Positions 54,616-63,977 of a stretch of 64,000 nt of DNA are shown in pieces. The DNA comes from Streptomyces griseus subsp. griseus (lineage in GTDB: Bacteria; Actinomycetota; Actinomycetes; Streptomycetales; Streptomycetaceae). A program made the position numbers and the translations under genes. The notes below the pieces were generated by a model. That model did not search any database. It saw only the letters and a list, made by a program, of their open reading frames with translations, and was not told the origin of the DNA. Location of the stretch: assembly GCF_003610995.1 (NCBI RefSeq), contig NZ_CP032543.1, positions 310,001-374,000 on the forward strand, read 5' to 3'. The number at the start of each line of letters is the position of its first letter. Position 1 is the stretch's first letter.

Positions 54616-55401
54616 TCAGCGGCGCGGCAGGAACCGTACCGAGGGACGTCCGTCCGGCCCGTCCGGCGTGACGACCGCCCGGACCCCGTAGACGTCCTCG
54701 ATCAGCTCCTCGGTGATGACCTCGGCCGGGGTGCCGCCCGCGACGACCCGGCCCGCCTTCATCACGGTGATCCGGTCGCAGAACATCGCGGCGAGGTTGA
54801 GGTCGTGCAGGGCGATGACACTGGTGAGGGGCAGTGCGGCGACCAGGGCCAGCAGTTCCAGCTGGTGCTGGATGTCCAGGTGGTTCGTCGGCTCGTCGAG
54901 GAGGAGTTCGCGGGGCCGCTGGGCCAGCGCCCGGGCGATCTGGACGCGCTGGCGTTCGCCGCCGGAGAGGGTGTGCCAGGACTGTGCGGCCCGGCCGGTG
55001 AGGCCGGTGCGCCGCAGGGCGTCGGTGACCGCTTCCTCGTCGTGACGGTCGGGGGCGGACCAGGGGCGGCGGTGCGGGATGCGGCCGAGGCGTACGACGT
55101 CCAGGACGCTGAGGTCGACCTGGGTGACGGCGTGCTGGTCGACCACGGCGATCCGGCGGGCGACGGTGCGGCGGCCGAGGGCGGTGAGGGGGGCGCCGTC
55201 GAGGGTGACGGTGCCGGTGTCCGGGGCGAGGAGGCCGGCGAGGATCCGCAGCAGGGTGGACTTGCCGGAGCCGTTGGGGCCGAGCAGCCCGACGGTGTCG
55301 CCGGGCGGCGGGGTGATGTCCACCCCGTCGAGGATGAGGCGGCCGCCGGCCGTCCGGCAGACCCGCTCGGCGCGCAGGCCGCCGCTGTCGACGAGGCTCA
55401 T
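54616..55401 (-). CDS. btuD: Cobalamin importer ATPase
   Basis: 261-residue FecE/BtuD-type ATPase: Walker A GPNGSGKST, Q-loop DQHAVTQVDLSVLDVVRLGRIPH, signature LSGGERQR, Walker B LLLDEPTNHLD and H-loop ALHDLN. Its ATG overlaps the permease stop as ATGA. The cobalamin riboswitch upstream of the operon identifies the substrate as B12 rather than a ferric siderophore, which the sequence family alone could not decide. Confidence 0.88.
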   Translation of the reverse strand: MSLVDSGGLRAERVCRTAGGRLILDGVDITPPPGDTVGLLGPNGSGKSTLLRILAGLLAPDTGTVTLDGAPLTALGRRTVARRIAVVDQHAVTQVDLSVLDVVRLGRIPHRRPWSAPDRHDEEAVTDALRRTGLTGRAAQSWHTLSGGERQRVQIARALAQRPRELLLDEPTNHLDIQHQLELLALVAALPLTSVIALHDLNLAAMFCDRITVMKAGRVVAGGTPAEVITEELIEDVYGVRAVVTPDGPDGRPSVRFLPRR

Positions 55402-56522
55402 GGCGTGCTCCGGGTGCGGTAGAGGACGGCGACGAACGCGGGCACGCCGATCAGCGCGGTGACGACGCCGACGGGCACCTCCTGCGGGTCCAGGACCGTG
55501 CGGGCGAGCGTGTCGACCCAGACGAGGAAGATCGCCCCGGCCAGCGCGGTGACCGGCAGCAGGCGCCGGTGCCCGGAGCCGGTGAGGGCACGGGCGGCGT
55601 GCGGGAGGACCAGGCCGACGAAGCCGATCGCTCCGGCCGAGCTGACGAGGGCGGCGGTCAGCAGGGCGGTGGTGCACAGCAGCACGATCCGGGTGCGGGC
55701 GACGTTCACGCCGAGCGCGGCCGCCGCGTCCTGCCCGAAGGCGAAGGCGTCGAGGGTACGGGCGTGGGCCAGGCAGATCACCAGGCAGAGTCCGAGGACG
55801 GCGGTGCAGAGGGCGACCTCGCTCCAGCCGACCCCGCTGAGCGAGCCGAGCAGCCAGAAGAGCACTCCGCGGGTCTGCTCGGCGTCGGCGGAGGTCATCA
55901 CGACGAACGAGGTCAGCGCGGAGAAGAGCTGCATCGCGGCGACCCCGGAGAGCACCACCCGGTCGGTGGTGGAGCCGAGGGTGTGGCTCAGCAGCAGCAC
56001 CAGGGCGAACGAGCAGATGGCCCCGACGAACGCCCCGGCCGACAGCGACACCGCTCCCCCGCCGACGCCGAGGACGACCACCACGACCGCCCCGGTGGAG
56101 GCTCCGGAGGAGACGCCGAGGACGAAGGGGTCGGCGAGCGGGTTCCGCAGCAGGGACTGCATCACCGTGCCGCACACCGCGAGCCCGGCGCCGCACACGG
56201 CGGCGAGCAGGGTTCGGGGCATGCGCAGGTTCCAGATGATGCCGTCCCGGATCGGGCTCAGCTCCGAGGCGCCGAAGCCCAGGTGGGAGGCGACGGCGGA
56301 CCAGACGTCGGGGACGGAGATCCGGGCGGGCCCGATCGTGACGGCGACGGCGACGGAGAGCAGCAGGAGCGCGAGCCCGCCGGCCCAGAGCAGGGCCACG
56401 AGCGGGCCGCTGCCCCGGACCGGGCCCGGCGCAGCCGATGCCTCCCGGTCCGCGGTCTCCTTCCCGGCCCGGGGCTCCTTCAGCGCCGCGGTCTCCCTCA
56501 CCTCCGGGTTCCCCCCGCTCAC
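55398..56522 (-). CDS. btuC: Cobalamin importer permease (FecCD family)
   Basis: 374-residue permease with about nine to ten membrane segments and the family stretches RMPRTLLAAVCGAGLAVCG, MQSLLRNPLADPFVLGVSSGA and AAAALGVNVARTR. The N-terminal 50 residues are a hydrophilic extension. The start is the GTG that overlaps the binding-protein stop as GTGA; the frame extends further upstream but inside btuF and without family likeness. Confidence 0.88.
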   Translation of the reverse strand: MSGGNPEVRETAALKEPRAGKETADREASAAPGPVRGSGPLVALLWAGGLALLLLSVAVAVTIGPARISVPDVWSAVASHLGFGASELSPIRDGIIWNLRMPRTLLAAVCGAGLAVCGTVMQSLLRNPLADPFVLGVSSGASTGAVVVVVLGVGGGAVSLSAGAFVGAICSFALVLLLSHTLGSTTDRVVLSGVAAMQLFSALTSFVVMTSADAEQTRGVLFWLLGSLSGVGWSEVALCTAVLGLCLVICLAHARTLDAFAFGQDAAAALGVNVARTRIVLLCTTALLTAALVSSAGAIGFVGLVLPHAARALTGSGHRRLLPVTALAGAIFLVWVDTLARTVLDPQEVPVGVVTALIGVPAFVAVLYRTRSTP

Positions 56523-57568
56523 CCCGCGAGCCCGAAGTCGCGCAGCCCCGCGGCGACCCGCTCCACTCCCTCGACGGTCCGGATGGTGGGGTTCATCGCC
56601 TGCCCGCTGAGCAGCACGTACCGGCGGTTCCTGACGGCGTCCATGGTCCTGGTGACCGGATTGGACTCCAGGAACTCGATCTTCTTCTCGGCGCTCTCGG
56701 CGGTCTGCATCGTGCGGCTCAGGTCGCCGATGACCAGGACGTCGGGGTTGCGGTCGGCGACCGTCTCCCAGCTGATCTGTGGCCATTCGTCGTGGGTGTC
56801 GTCGAAGGCGTTCTTCGCGCCCAGCTCCCGGGTGATGACACCGGGGGCGCCGCAGCAGCCCGCGAGGTAGGGGGCCTTGGAGTCGGAGAACCAGTAGAGG
56901 AGGGAGGCCTTCGATCCGTCGATGCCGTCCGTGGCCTTCGCCACCCGGGCCCGGAGCTTCTTCACCAGGGCGTCGCCGCGCTCGGGGACGCCGAACACCT
57001 GGGAGAGTTCCCGGACTTCGGTGTAGACGCTGTCCATGGTGAGGGGTGCGGTACGGGCTCCGTCACCACCGCCGCTGTTGTCCTTGCCGATGCAGTCGGC
57101 GGGCGAGATGTAGGTGGGGACGCCCAGCTTCTCGAACTGTTCGCGGGGTGCGACGCCGCCCTTGGCGAGGGTGGAGGTGAAGGAGGCGGAGAGGAAGTCG
57201 GGCTCCTTGTCGAGGACCTTCTCCGAGGAGGGCCGGTTCTCCGATATGCGCTCCACGCCCTCGTTGGCCTTCTCCAGGCCCTTCATCACCGGGTCGCTCC
57301 AGGTGGCGGAGCCCGCGAGCCGGTCGGCGAGGCCGAGCGAGAGCAGGATCTCGGTCGATCCCTGGTCGACCGAGACGGCCCGCTGGGGCGGCGCCTTCAC
57401 GGTGACGGTGCGGCCGCAGTTCCTGAGGGTGAGCGGGAAGCCGTCGGCCCGTTCGCCGCCCTCGGCGGACGAGGTGGTGGACCCGCCGCCGCAGGCGGTG
57501 AGCAGGACGACGCCGGCCGCGAACAGGGCGGCGGTGCGTATCGGGGCAGGGGTGGCCTTGGACAGCAC
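56519..57568 (-). CDS. btuF: Cobalamin-binding lipoprotein
   Basis: 349-residue binding protein with a lipoprotein signal peptide (TAALFAAGVVLLTAC, cysteine near residue 26) and a BtuF/FepB-like fold (VKAPPQRAVSVDQGSTEILLSLGLADRLAG, NPDVLVIGD). It would deliver corrinoids to BtuCD. Unusually many residues lie between the two lobes (IGKDNSGGGDGARTAP). The GTG at 57568 has GAGG upstream and directly follows the riboswitch. The longer frame reading through the riboswitch is not coding. Confidence 0.88.
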   Translation of the reverse strand: MLSKATPAPIRTAALFAAGVVLLTACGGGSTTSSAEGGERADGFPLTLRNCGRTVTVKAPPQRAVSVDQGSTEILLSLGLADRLAGSATWSDPVMKGLEKANEGVERISENRPSSEKVLDKEPDFLSASFTSTLAKGGVAPREQFEKLGVPTYISPADCIGKDNSGGGDGARTAPLTMDSVYTEVRELSQVFGVPERGDALVKKLRARVAKATDGIDGSKASLLYWFSDSKAPYLAGCCGAPGVITRELGAKNAFDDTHDEWPQISWETVADRNPDVLVIGDLSRTMQTAESAEKKIEFLESNPVTRTMDAVRNRRYVLLSGQAMNPTIRTVEGVERVAAGLRDFGLAG

Positions 57569-57624
57569 GGAGGACCTCGGTGTCTCTGGGCCCAGCCGCG
57601 GAGCCCGTCGTACGCTTCCCGTGT

Positions 57625-57785
57625 CCCGGTGCGGGGCACGGGTGCCAGCAGGTCTTCGGACTCGGGTTCGTCCGGGCGGGACGCCTTCCCGGAACGCGTG
57701 TGCGCTCCAGTGGCCGTGGCCCCGCCCGTCCCCCTCACCGCTGCGCGTCAGTTCCGGTCTCGCACCGGATTCCCTGACCCCGTCG
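57625..57785 (-). promoter_or_regulatory. Cobalamin riboswitch controlling btuFCD
   Basis: Read on the minus strand, conserved cobalamin-aptamer blocks occur in order: GGGAATCCGGTGCGAGACC with its closing stem, ACTGACGCGCAGCGGTGA, GGCCACTGG, CCGGGAAGGCG, and finally the B12-box-like AGTCCGAAGACCTGCTGGC. The element ends about 60 bp before the btuF GTG. Binding of adenosylcobalamin would shut down the importer. The edges given are approximate. Confidence 0.88.
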
Positions 57786-57864
57786 CTGGGGTTCGACTGG
57801 CCCCGGCAAGCTATCACGGGTCTTCGCGCAGCTCAGAGCCGGTGCAGGGGCCGCTCCCCCGGGT

Positions 57865-57903
57865 GGGCCGGTGCGGCGCGGGATCGTCCCGCCGCACCGG
57901 CCC
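57865..57903 (-). terminator. Terminator after the second ketosynthase gene
   Basis: GGGCCGGTGCGGC and GCCGCACCGGCCC form a perfect 13-bp stem, extended by four further pairs near the loop, just after the ketosynthase stop at 57913. Confidence 0.7.
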
Positions 57904-57912
57904 GGCAGCGCC

Positions 57913-59136
57913 TTACGGAGCCTGGAGCGCGATCACCGCGTTCTGTCCGCCGAACCCGAAGGAGTGGCTGACGGCCCGTCGTACGGGCAGCTCACGCGGG
58001 GTCTTGGTGACGCAGTCGATGGCGAACCCGGGGTCGGGGGCGTCCAGGTTGGCGATCGGCGGGACGATGCCGTGCTGGAGCGTCAGGACGGTCAGCCCCG
58101 CCTCGATGGCACCGGCCGCCCCCATGCAGTGGCCCAGTACGCCCTTGGGGGCGGTGACGGGCGGCCGGTGCGGGTAGGCCCGGCCGATGAGGGCGGCTTC
58201 CGTGGCGTCGTTCAGGGGGGTCGAGGTCCCGTGCGCGTTGACGTGGTCGACGTCCTCGGCCCGCCACCCCGCGTCGGCCAGCGCCGCGTCGACGGCCGCC
58301 TGCGCGACCGCCCCGGAGGGGTGCGGGGAGGTCGGGTGGTGGGCGTCGGTCGTGGCGCCCGTACCGGCCAGCAGCGCCCGGGGGGCCGCTCCCCTGGCGC
58401 GGGCGTCCGCCGCCCGCTCCAGGACCATGATCGCGGCGCCCTCGCCCATGACGAGTCCGGCCCGGTCGGCGGCGAAGGGGCGGCAGAGGCGGGCGGGGTC
58501 CCCGTCCCGCGGGGCCGCCGCGCCCGAGCGGGCGAAGCCGGTCATGGCGACCGGGAAGACGATCGACTCGGTGGCTCCGGCGATCGCGATGTCACACTGT
58601 CCGAGCGCCAGCATGTCGCGGGCCACGGAGAGGGCGGTCACCCCGGAGGAGCAGGCCGTGCAGGGGGCGAGGCTGGGGCCCGTGGCCTTCATCTGGATGG
58701 CGATCTCGGCCGCGGGCATGCTCGGGATGGTGAGCAGGATGCCCGAGGGCGAGGTGGCCTCGGGGCCGCGCCGCTCCAGGGCGACGGCCTGTTCGGTCAG
58801 TCCGGCGGAGCCGCCGCTGCTGGTGCCGACGACGACGGCGACGCGGGCGCCGTCCCAGTGGGCGGGGTCGAGCCCGGCGTCGGCCACCGCCTCCCGTGCG
58901 GCGAGGACGGCGAACTTGACGTACCGGCCCATCCGGAAGGCGGTCCGGCCGCCGACCGCCTCGTCCAGATCGATGCCGGAGACCGTACAGGCGAAGTCGA
59001 CGGCGCAGCCGTGCAGTTCGGGGACGGTGCGCGCGAAGGACTCCCCGCGGCAGACCCCGTCCCAGGTGGTGTCGGTGGTGTGGCCGGCCGGGGTGATCAT
59101 CCCCAGGCCGGTGACGGCGATGGCGGGTCGGTTCAT
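57913..59136 (-). CDS. Beta-ketoacyl-ACP synthase, FabF/KS-alpha type (second KS)
   Basis: 407-residue condensing enzyme. The active-site cysteine is in CTACSSGVTAL, and the catalytic histidines in VNAHGTSTPLND and GVLGHCMGAAGAIE, so it should be competent for decarboxylative condensation and is not a chain-length factor. It is closely similar to the KS at 61619, suggesting duplication. Its ATG overlaps the ACP stop (ATGA). It is the last gene of the operon and is followed by a strong stem-loop. Confidence 0.9.
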   Translation of the reverse strand: MNRPAIAVTGLGMITPAGHTTDTTWDGVCRGESFARTVPELHGCAVDFACTVSGIDLDEAVGGRTAFRMGRYVKFAVLAAREAVADAGLDPAHWDGARVAVVVGTSSGGSAGLTEQAVALERRGPEATSPSGILLTIPSMPAAEIAIQMKATGPSLAPCTACSSGVTALSVARDMLALGQCDIAIAGATESIVFPVAMTGFARSGAAAPRDGDPARLCRPFAADRAGLVMGEGAAIMVLERAADARARGAAPRALLAGTGATTDAHHPTSPHPSGAVAQAAVDAALADAGWRAEDVDHVNAHGTSTPLNDATEAALIGRAYPHRPPVTAPKGVLGHCMGAAGAIEAGLTVLTLQHGIVPPIANLDAPDPGFAIDCVTKTPRELPVRRAVSHSFGFGGQNAVIALQAP

Positions 59137-59414
59137 CGGGTGTTGCTCACCGGCACCGCACTGCCTGCCTCCTCGCCGCCGACGGCCGCGTCGATGAACG
59201 CGGAGATGTCGGCCAGCGTGGCGTCCTTGTAGAGCTTCTCGGAGTCGGCGGCGACCCCCAGGGTCTCCTTGATGATGACGGCGAACTCGGCGACCGCCAG
59301 GGAGTCCATCTCCAGGCTGTCCATCGTGGACTCCGGCAGGATTTCGGCTGCGGGCACCTTGAACGTCTCGGTCAGCACCTCGGTGATCTTCGGGTGGATG
59401 GTCTGGCTCTTCAC
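59133..59414 (-). CDS. Acyl carrier protein
   Basis: 93-residue carrier protein. The 4'-phosphopantetheine attachment serine is in LEMDSLAVAEF; AEILPESTMDSLEMDSLAVAEF and LYKDATLADISAFID are typical of dedicated type II FAS/PKS carriers. The GTG start is chosen because AGAGGAAA precedes it correctly; an in-frame ATG five codons upstream has no ribosome site. Coupled to the following KS by ATGA, it is the likely partner of all condensing enzymes in this operon. Confidence 0.88.
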   Translation of the reverse strand: MKSQTIHPKITEVLTETFKVPAAEILPESTMDSLEMDSLAVAEFAVIIKETLGVAADSEKLYKDATLADISAFIDAAVGGEEAGSAVPVSNTR

Positions 59415-59500
59415 GGTGTTTCCTCTCATCTGCGGCGTCCTGGACAGCGGGGGCACGACGCACGGCCCACCGTCGAAATAACTGGAATGAGAACCTCCGG

Positions 59501-61555
59501 TTACGCCTTGGGGCGAACCGATTCGTCTACGCTCACCTGCGGCTTCTCGAACCATCGGGAGAGCACCGAGGTGGTTCCCCAGTACGCCAGCAGCACCCCG
59601 CGCGTCCCGAGCGCCGCCACCTTCTCGCGCAGCGGACGCCGCCGCTTGCTGCCGCAGGCGGGCCGCCGGAAGTCCGCCGTACGTCGTCCGGCTCCGCCCG
59701 GCTTGCGCCCCACCGCTCCCCCCGGCCTGCGGTCCCGGTGCCAGGCCCCCTCCGGGTCGTCGTAGGCGTCGGCGTAACCGGGTCCGGCGATCGGCCAGTC
59801 CGACATCAGCCGCTCGGGCAGTGCGAACGACTTCACCAGCTCGGGGGCGTGGAGGGCCACGGTCGCGATGAGCCGCTCCACGGCGTCGGGCAGCAAGGAC
59901 ACCTGTTCGGCGGTCAGCCGTCCGGCGGCCAGCAGGTCGCCGCTGTTGCGGGCGATCCACTGGAGGGCGAAGAGCCGGTGCAGCTCGGTCAGCCGCTCGC
60001 GGGCCGGGCCTTCGGGCAGTACGGCGGCGGCCTGTTCGTACGCCTCGCCCGCCTGCCGGTAGCCGTACGCCTCCACCCCGCGCAGCGCGGGGCCCGAGGC
60101 GGCGTTCCACCGGCCGAGCGGATCGCCGGCCGGGGCGGCGCTGATCCGCTCCCGGGCGCGGTCGAACCAGATGTCCTCCACCGCCGCCAGCAGTCGCCCC
60201 AGGAAGCGGGGGTCGTCCAGCTCTCCGGGCCGCCCGGACTCCTCCTCGTCCCGGACGGTGACGCTGAACAGCATCTCGGCGGCGGCCTTGGCGTGGACGG
60301 CGAGGTTGTCGCCCTCCGCGGTGATGGCGCCCTCGATGCCGGTGAACAGTTCGGTCATGCCGTTGTTCTCCAGCAGCCCCTGGGCCCCGCACCGCTCCCG
60401 GCACTCGACGATGACGCCGCGCGCCTGCCAGGTGATCCACCCCTTGGCGACGGCGACCAGCCGCTCGGCCTCGGCCCGGTCGGCGGCCGGGGCGGACTCC
60501 CAGCGGTCCAGCGCCCGGCGGTGCAGCAGGCTCATCGCGAAGACGGTCGCCATCGCCCCGGCGAGCGGGCCGTGGTGGCTGCGGTGCGCGTAGACCGGCA
60601 CCCGGCGCGAGCCGCGCGAGCCGGAGACCAGCCGGTGACCGGCGTACCGGATCGCGAGGGCGAGGGTGACCCGGGCGGAGCCGACCGCGCAGGCGCTCAT
60701 GGAGAGCTTGCCGGGGGTGACTCGGCCGATGGAGAGGAGGAACCGCCTTCTGCGGTTGGCCAGTTCGCTGGTGAACCGCCCGTCCGCGCCGATCCGCCCC
60801 TGTTCCCCGGCGAGCAGGGCCTCGCGCGGCACGAAGTAGCGGTCGAAGGAGGTGAGGCAGTGGTCGACCGGGGAGCCCATCCGGGCGGGCAGCCGCCGCA
60901 CCCGTACGCCGGGCAGGGCGCTGGTGGCGTCGGTGAGCGGGGCGAGGAAGAGGAAGACCCCGTGGTCGGTGCCGTCGGCGAGGAGCCGGGCGGCCACCAC
61001 ACCGGTCTTGGGACCGCCCGCGGGGCTGGTGTTGGGCATGAACTTCTGGGCGCCGGAGTTTGGCGTGTGCAGGACGAAGCCGTCGCGTTCGCGGTCGTAC
61101 GTCGCGGTCGTCTCGACGGCCGCCGCGTCGTTGCCGTGCGCCACCTCCGTACAGAGGAAGGTGCCGATGTTCCGCAGCTCCAGGAAGTCCGACAGGTCCC
61201 GCAGCGTGCCCGGGTCGTGGTCGAGGAGGGAGCCGAGGAAGAGGTTGTAGTGGATGCCCGCGACGGTGGTCAGCGCCGGGTCGACCGGGCCGAGCCATTC
61301 GTGCAGAGCGGCCAGGGCGCGCGGGTCGGCGGCCAGCCTCGCGCCGCTGTCCAGCGCGTTGTTGAGGATGCGGAGCCGGTGGTAGGAGAGGGCGAGCCGT
61401 TCGTCGGGGGTGCCCCCACCGGATCGGCGAAACGGTTCTGTTGTGAGCAGTCGTCGCCAGAACCCGTGCTCCTGGCGGAAGTTGTCGCCGTAGAGCACTC
61501 GGGTGAGCAGATCGATTGTGGAGGGCCTGGGTGGTTCATGCGTGGATACGGTCAC
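59501..61555 (-). CDS. Acyl-CoA oxidase/dehydrogenase-family flavoenzyme
   Basis: About 684-residue acyl-CoA-oxidase-like protein. The ACAD middle domain has TEVAHGNDAAAVETTATYDRE, the flavin/substrate region is followed by LSIGRVTPGKLSMSACAVGSARVTLALAIRYAGHRLV, and ENNGMTELFTGIEGAITAEGDNLAVHAKAA is typical of acyl-CoA oxidases. Embedded among KS and ACP genes, it probably desaturates a carrier-bound or CoA-bound acyl chain. A perfect hairpin at 61573-61601 separates it from the upstream KS, so I place the start at GTG 61555; GTG 61588 would lie inside that hairpin. Confidence 0.85.
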   Translation of the reverse strand: MTVSTHEPPRPSTIDLLTRVLYGDNFRQEHGFWRRLLTTEPFRRSGGGTPDERLALSYHRLRILNNALDSGARLAADPRALAALHEWLGPVDPALTTVAGIHYNLFLGSLLDHDPGTLRDLSDFLELRNIGTFLCTEVAHGNDAAAVETTATYDRERDGFVLHTPNSGAQKFMPNTSPAGGPKTGVVAARLLADGTDHGVFLFLAPLTDATSALPGVRVRRLPARMGSPVDHCLTSFDRYFVPREALLAGEQGRIGADGRFTSELANRRRRFLLSIGRVTPGKLSMSACAVGSARVTLALAIRYAGHRLVSGSRGSRRVPVYAHRSHHGPLAGAMATVFAMSLLHRRALDRWESAPAADRAEAERLVAVAKGWITWQARGVIVECRERCGAQGLLENNGMTELFTGIEGAITAEGDNLAVHAKAAAEMLFSVTVRDEEESGRPGELDDPRFLGRLLAAVEDIWFDRARERISAAPAGDPLGRWNAASGPALRGVEAYGYRQAGEAYEQAAAVLPEGPARERLTELHRLFALQWIARNSGDLLAAGRLTAEQVSLLPDAVERLIATVALHAPELVKSFALPERLMSDWPIAGPGYADAYDDPEGAWHRDRRPGGAVGRKPGGAGRRTADFRRPACGSKRRRPLREKVAALGTRGVLLAYWGTTSVLSRWFEKPQVSVDESVRPKA

Positions 61556-61572
61556 GACAGGGTAACGATCAA

Positions 61573-61601
61573 GGAACGGCGAGGACACCCCTCGCCGTTC
61601 C
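61573..61601 (-). terminator. Hairpin between the first KS and the acyl-CoA oxidase genes
   Basis: GGAACGGCGAGG and CCTCGCCGTTCC form a perfect 12-bp stem with a 5-base loop, 18 bp after the KS stop. It may be a partial terminator tuning downstream expression. Confidence 0.6.
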
Positions 61602-61618
61602 CGAACGGCCCTGCGGGG

Positions 61619-62875
61619 TCAGGTGCGTTGGAAGGCGAGCGCCACGTTGTGCCCGCCGAAGCCGAAGGAGTGGCTCACCGCGCGCTCCACCCGCTGGTGG
61701 CGGGGCTCCTTCACCACGCAGTCGAGGGGGAAGGCGTCGGGGAGGGAGTCCAGGTTGGCGATCGGCGGGATGAGGGAACGTTCCAGCGTCAGGACGGTGG
61801 CGACCGCCTCGATCGCGCCCGCCGCCGCGAGGGTGTGGCCGAGGACGCCCTTGGGTGCGGTGACCGGTGGGCGGTGCGGGAAGAGCCGGGAGATGAGGGT
61901 GGTCTCCATGGCGTCGTTGAGGGGGGTGGAGGTGCCGTGCGCGTTGATGTGGTCGACCTCGCCCGGCGCCCACCCCGCCTGGTCGAGAGCCGCCTGCACC
62001 GCGCGCTGGGCGCCCCGCCCGTCGGGGGCCGGGGCGGTGGGGTGGTGGGCGTCCGTGCTGGAACCGGCCCCGGTGAGCAGGGCGCGGGCCCGGCCGCCCC
62101 GGGCGCGGGCCGCCTCCTCGCGCTCCAGGACGAGCATGGCGGCCCCCTCGCCGATCACGAACCCGTCCCGGTCGTCGGCGAACGGCCGCGAGGCACCGGC
62201 CGGATCGGCGGTACGGGTGGAGAGCGCGCCCATCCGCGCGAACGCGGTCACCACCAGCGGGGTGAGCACCGACTCCGCGCCCCCGGCCACCACCACGTCG
62301 CAGCCGCCGCCGAGCAGCAGATCGCGGGCGACGGCGATCGCGGTGGCCCCGGAGGCGCAGGCGGTCGCGGGCGCCAGGGACGGGCCGCCCGCCTTCAGGG
62401 CGATGGCGACCTCGCCCGCCGCCGCGTTGGGGATCATCATCGGGACGAGCAGCGGCGAGACCGCCTCCGGCCCCGACGCGGCCAGCCTGGCGGCGTTGTC
62501 GACCAGGACGGAGACGCCCCCGACACCGACGCCGAGCACCACGCCGACCCGGCCGCCGTCCCACACCGCCGGGTCGAGACCGGCGTCGGCGACGGCCTGC
62601 CGGGCCGCGACGACGGCCAGTTTCACGAACCGGGCCATCCGCCACACCGAGCGGCCGCCCACCGCCTCGTCCAGGTCGATGGAGTCGACCGCGCAGGCGA
62701 AGTCGACCGGGAGACCGGCCAGTTCCGGCCGTCGGCGGGCGGTGGAGTGCCCGGAGCACAGCCCCTCCCAGAAGCTGTGCTCATCAGCCCCTGCGGGTGT
62801 CACCAGGCCGACCCCCGTCACCGCGATGGCGGTGCCGGTGGCGGCTCCGGTGCCCTGATCAGCGGACTGCGACAT
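61619..62875 (-). CDS. Beta-ketoacyl-ACP synthase, FabF/KS-alpha type (first KS)
   Basis: 418-residue condensing enzyme with active-site cysteine in ATACASGATAI and histidines in INAHGTSTPLND and GVLGHTLAAAGAIE. Like its paralogue at 57913 it keeps all catalytic residues, so this is not an ordinary KS-CLF pair. It starts inside the 3' end of the fabH-like gene (17-bp overlap), showing coupling. Confidence 0.9.
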   Translation of the reverse strand: MSQSADQGTGAATGTAIAVTGVGLVTPAGADEHSFWEGLCSGHSTARRRPELAGLPVDFACAVDSIDLDEAVGGRSVWRMARFVKLAVVAARQAVADAGLDPAVWDGGRVGVVLGVGVGGVSVLVDNAARLAASGPEAVSPLLVPMMIPNAAAGEVAIALKAGGPSLAPATACASGATAIAVARDLLLGGGCDVVVAGGAESVLTPLVVTAFARMGALSTRTADPAGASRPFADDRDGFVIGEGAAMLVLEREEAARARGGRARALLTGAGSSTDAHHPTAPAPDGRGAQRAVQAALDQAGWAPGEVDHINAHGTSTPLNDAMETTLISRLFPHRPPVTAPKGVLGHTLAAAGAIEAVATVLTLERSLIPPIANLDSLPDAFPLDCVVKEPRHQRVERAVSHSFGFGGHNVALAFQRT

Positions 62876-63977
62876 GCTGTGTTCCTTCCGTAGAATCCGT
62901 CGAGATGGTCTGCGGGGTCCCCGGCCACCGAAGTGCCGCCGAACCCCAGGTCAATCCGCCCCCGAACGCGGTGAGCAGCACCCGGTCCCCGCCCTGGAGC
63001 AGCCCCCGGCCCGCCGCGTCGGCCAGCGCCAGGGGGATGGAGGCGGCGCCGGTGTTGCCGACCCGCTCCAGATGGGTGACACAGCGCTGCGGCGCGATGC
63101 CGACCCGGTCCGCGACGGCGCGCAGGATCCGCGCGTTGGCCTGGTGCGGCACGAAGTGGTCGACCTCGGCCGGGTCCCAGCCCACCCGCTCCAACAGCAC
63201 CCGGCACGAGCCGGTCATCCGCTCCACGGCGTGCTGGTAGACGGTCTGGCCCTGCATCCGGAAGTACGCGTCCGACAGCGCCGGCGGCTTCCCGTCCGCC
63301 CGGGCCCGGGCGCCGCCGCCGGGGACGGTGATCAGGCCGTCGCCGGTGCCGTCGCTGCCCAGGTCGAAGGCGAGCAGTTCACCGGGGTCACCGGTCCGCC
63401 CGGCCGCCACCAGGGCCGCGCCCGCTCCGTCGCCGAAGACGACACCGGCGGAGCGGTCGTCGGGGTCGAGCCAGGTCGAGTAGACGTCGGCGCCGACCAG
63501 CAGGATGCGCCCGTAGAGCCCGGAGGCGATCAGCCCGTGGCTCAGGGCGAGCCCGTAGACGAAGCCGCTGCACACGGCCGCGATGTCCAGCGCCGGTACG
63601 GTGCCGAGGCCGAGCCGGGCCGCGAGGGCGGGGGCGGTGCCGGGGCAGAGGTGGTCGGGGGTGGCGGTGGCGAGGACCACCGCCTCCACCGGTCCGGCCG
63701 CCGGGGAACCCGCGAGCAGCCGTGAGGCCGCCTCGTAGGCGAGGTCACCGGTGGCGACCCCGGGCCCGGCGCGGTGCCGGCCGCCGATGCCGGTGCGGCG
63801 GCGGACCCAGGCGTCGTCGACGCCCCAGTCGGCGGGGAGCTGATCGTTGGGGACCGGCTCGCCCGGCACCCAGCCCGCCACGCTCTCCAGCACCGCCGTG
63901 CGCCCGCCGCCGTCCGCTAAGGCGCGCTCCCGCGCCTGCGGCCCCGCACCGCTGCCCACTGCCCGTCTGCTCGCCAC
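62859..63977 (-). CDS. Beta-ketoacyl-ACP synthase III (FabH-like)
   Basis: About 372-residue initiating condensing enzyme. The catalytic triad is visible: cysteine in DIAAVCSGFVYGLA, histidine in VPHQANARIL, asparagine in VGNTGAASIPLAL. It would load a starter acyl group onto the operon's ACP. The first 25 residues after the GTG at 63977 are not family-like, so the true start may be a little downstream, near RTAVLESVAGWVPGE. The window ends 23 bases further on, so upstream operon genes are not visible. Confidence 0.88.
   Translation of the reverse strand: MASRRAVGSGAGPQARERALADGGGRTAVLESVAGWVPGEPVPNDQLPADWGVDDAWVRRRTGIGGRHRAGPGVATGDLAYEAASRLLAGSPAAGPVEAVVLATATPDHLCPGTAPALAARLGLGTVPALDIAAVCSGFVYGLALSHGLIASGLYGRILLVGADVYSTWLDPDDRSAGVVFGDGAGAALVAAGRTGDPGELLAFDLGSDGTGDGLITVPGGGARARADGKPPALSDAYFRMQGQTVYQHAVERMTGSCRVLLERVGWDPAEVDHFVPHQANARILRAVADRVGIAPQRCVTHLERVGNTGAASIPLALADAAGRGLLQGGDRVLLTAFGGGLTWGSAALRWPGTPQTISTDSTEGTQHVAVR

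Noticed and set aside
57569..57817. N-terminal extension of btuF through the riboswitch
   Set aside because: The frame is open only because of composition. The sequence there is explained by the cobalamin aptamer, and a lipoprotein signal starts at the GTG at 57568.
59738..62893. A 1051-codon open frame on the plus strand
   Set aside because: It is antisense to the acyl-CoA oxidase and ketosynthase genes, with low-complexity composition and no domain.
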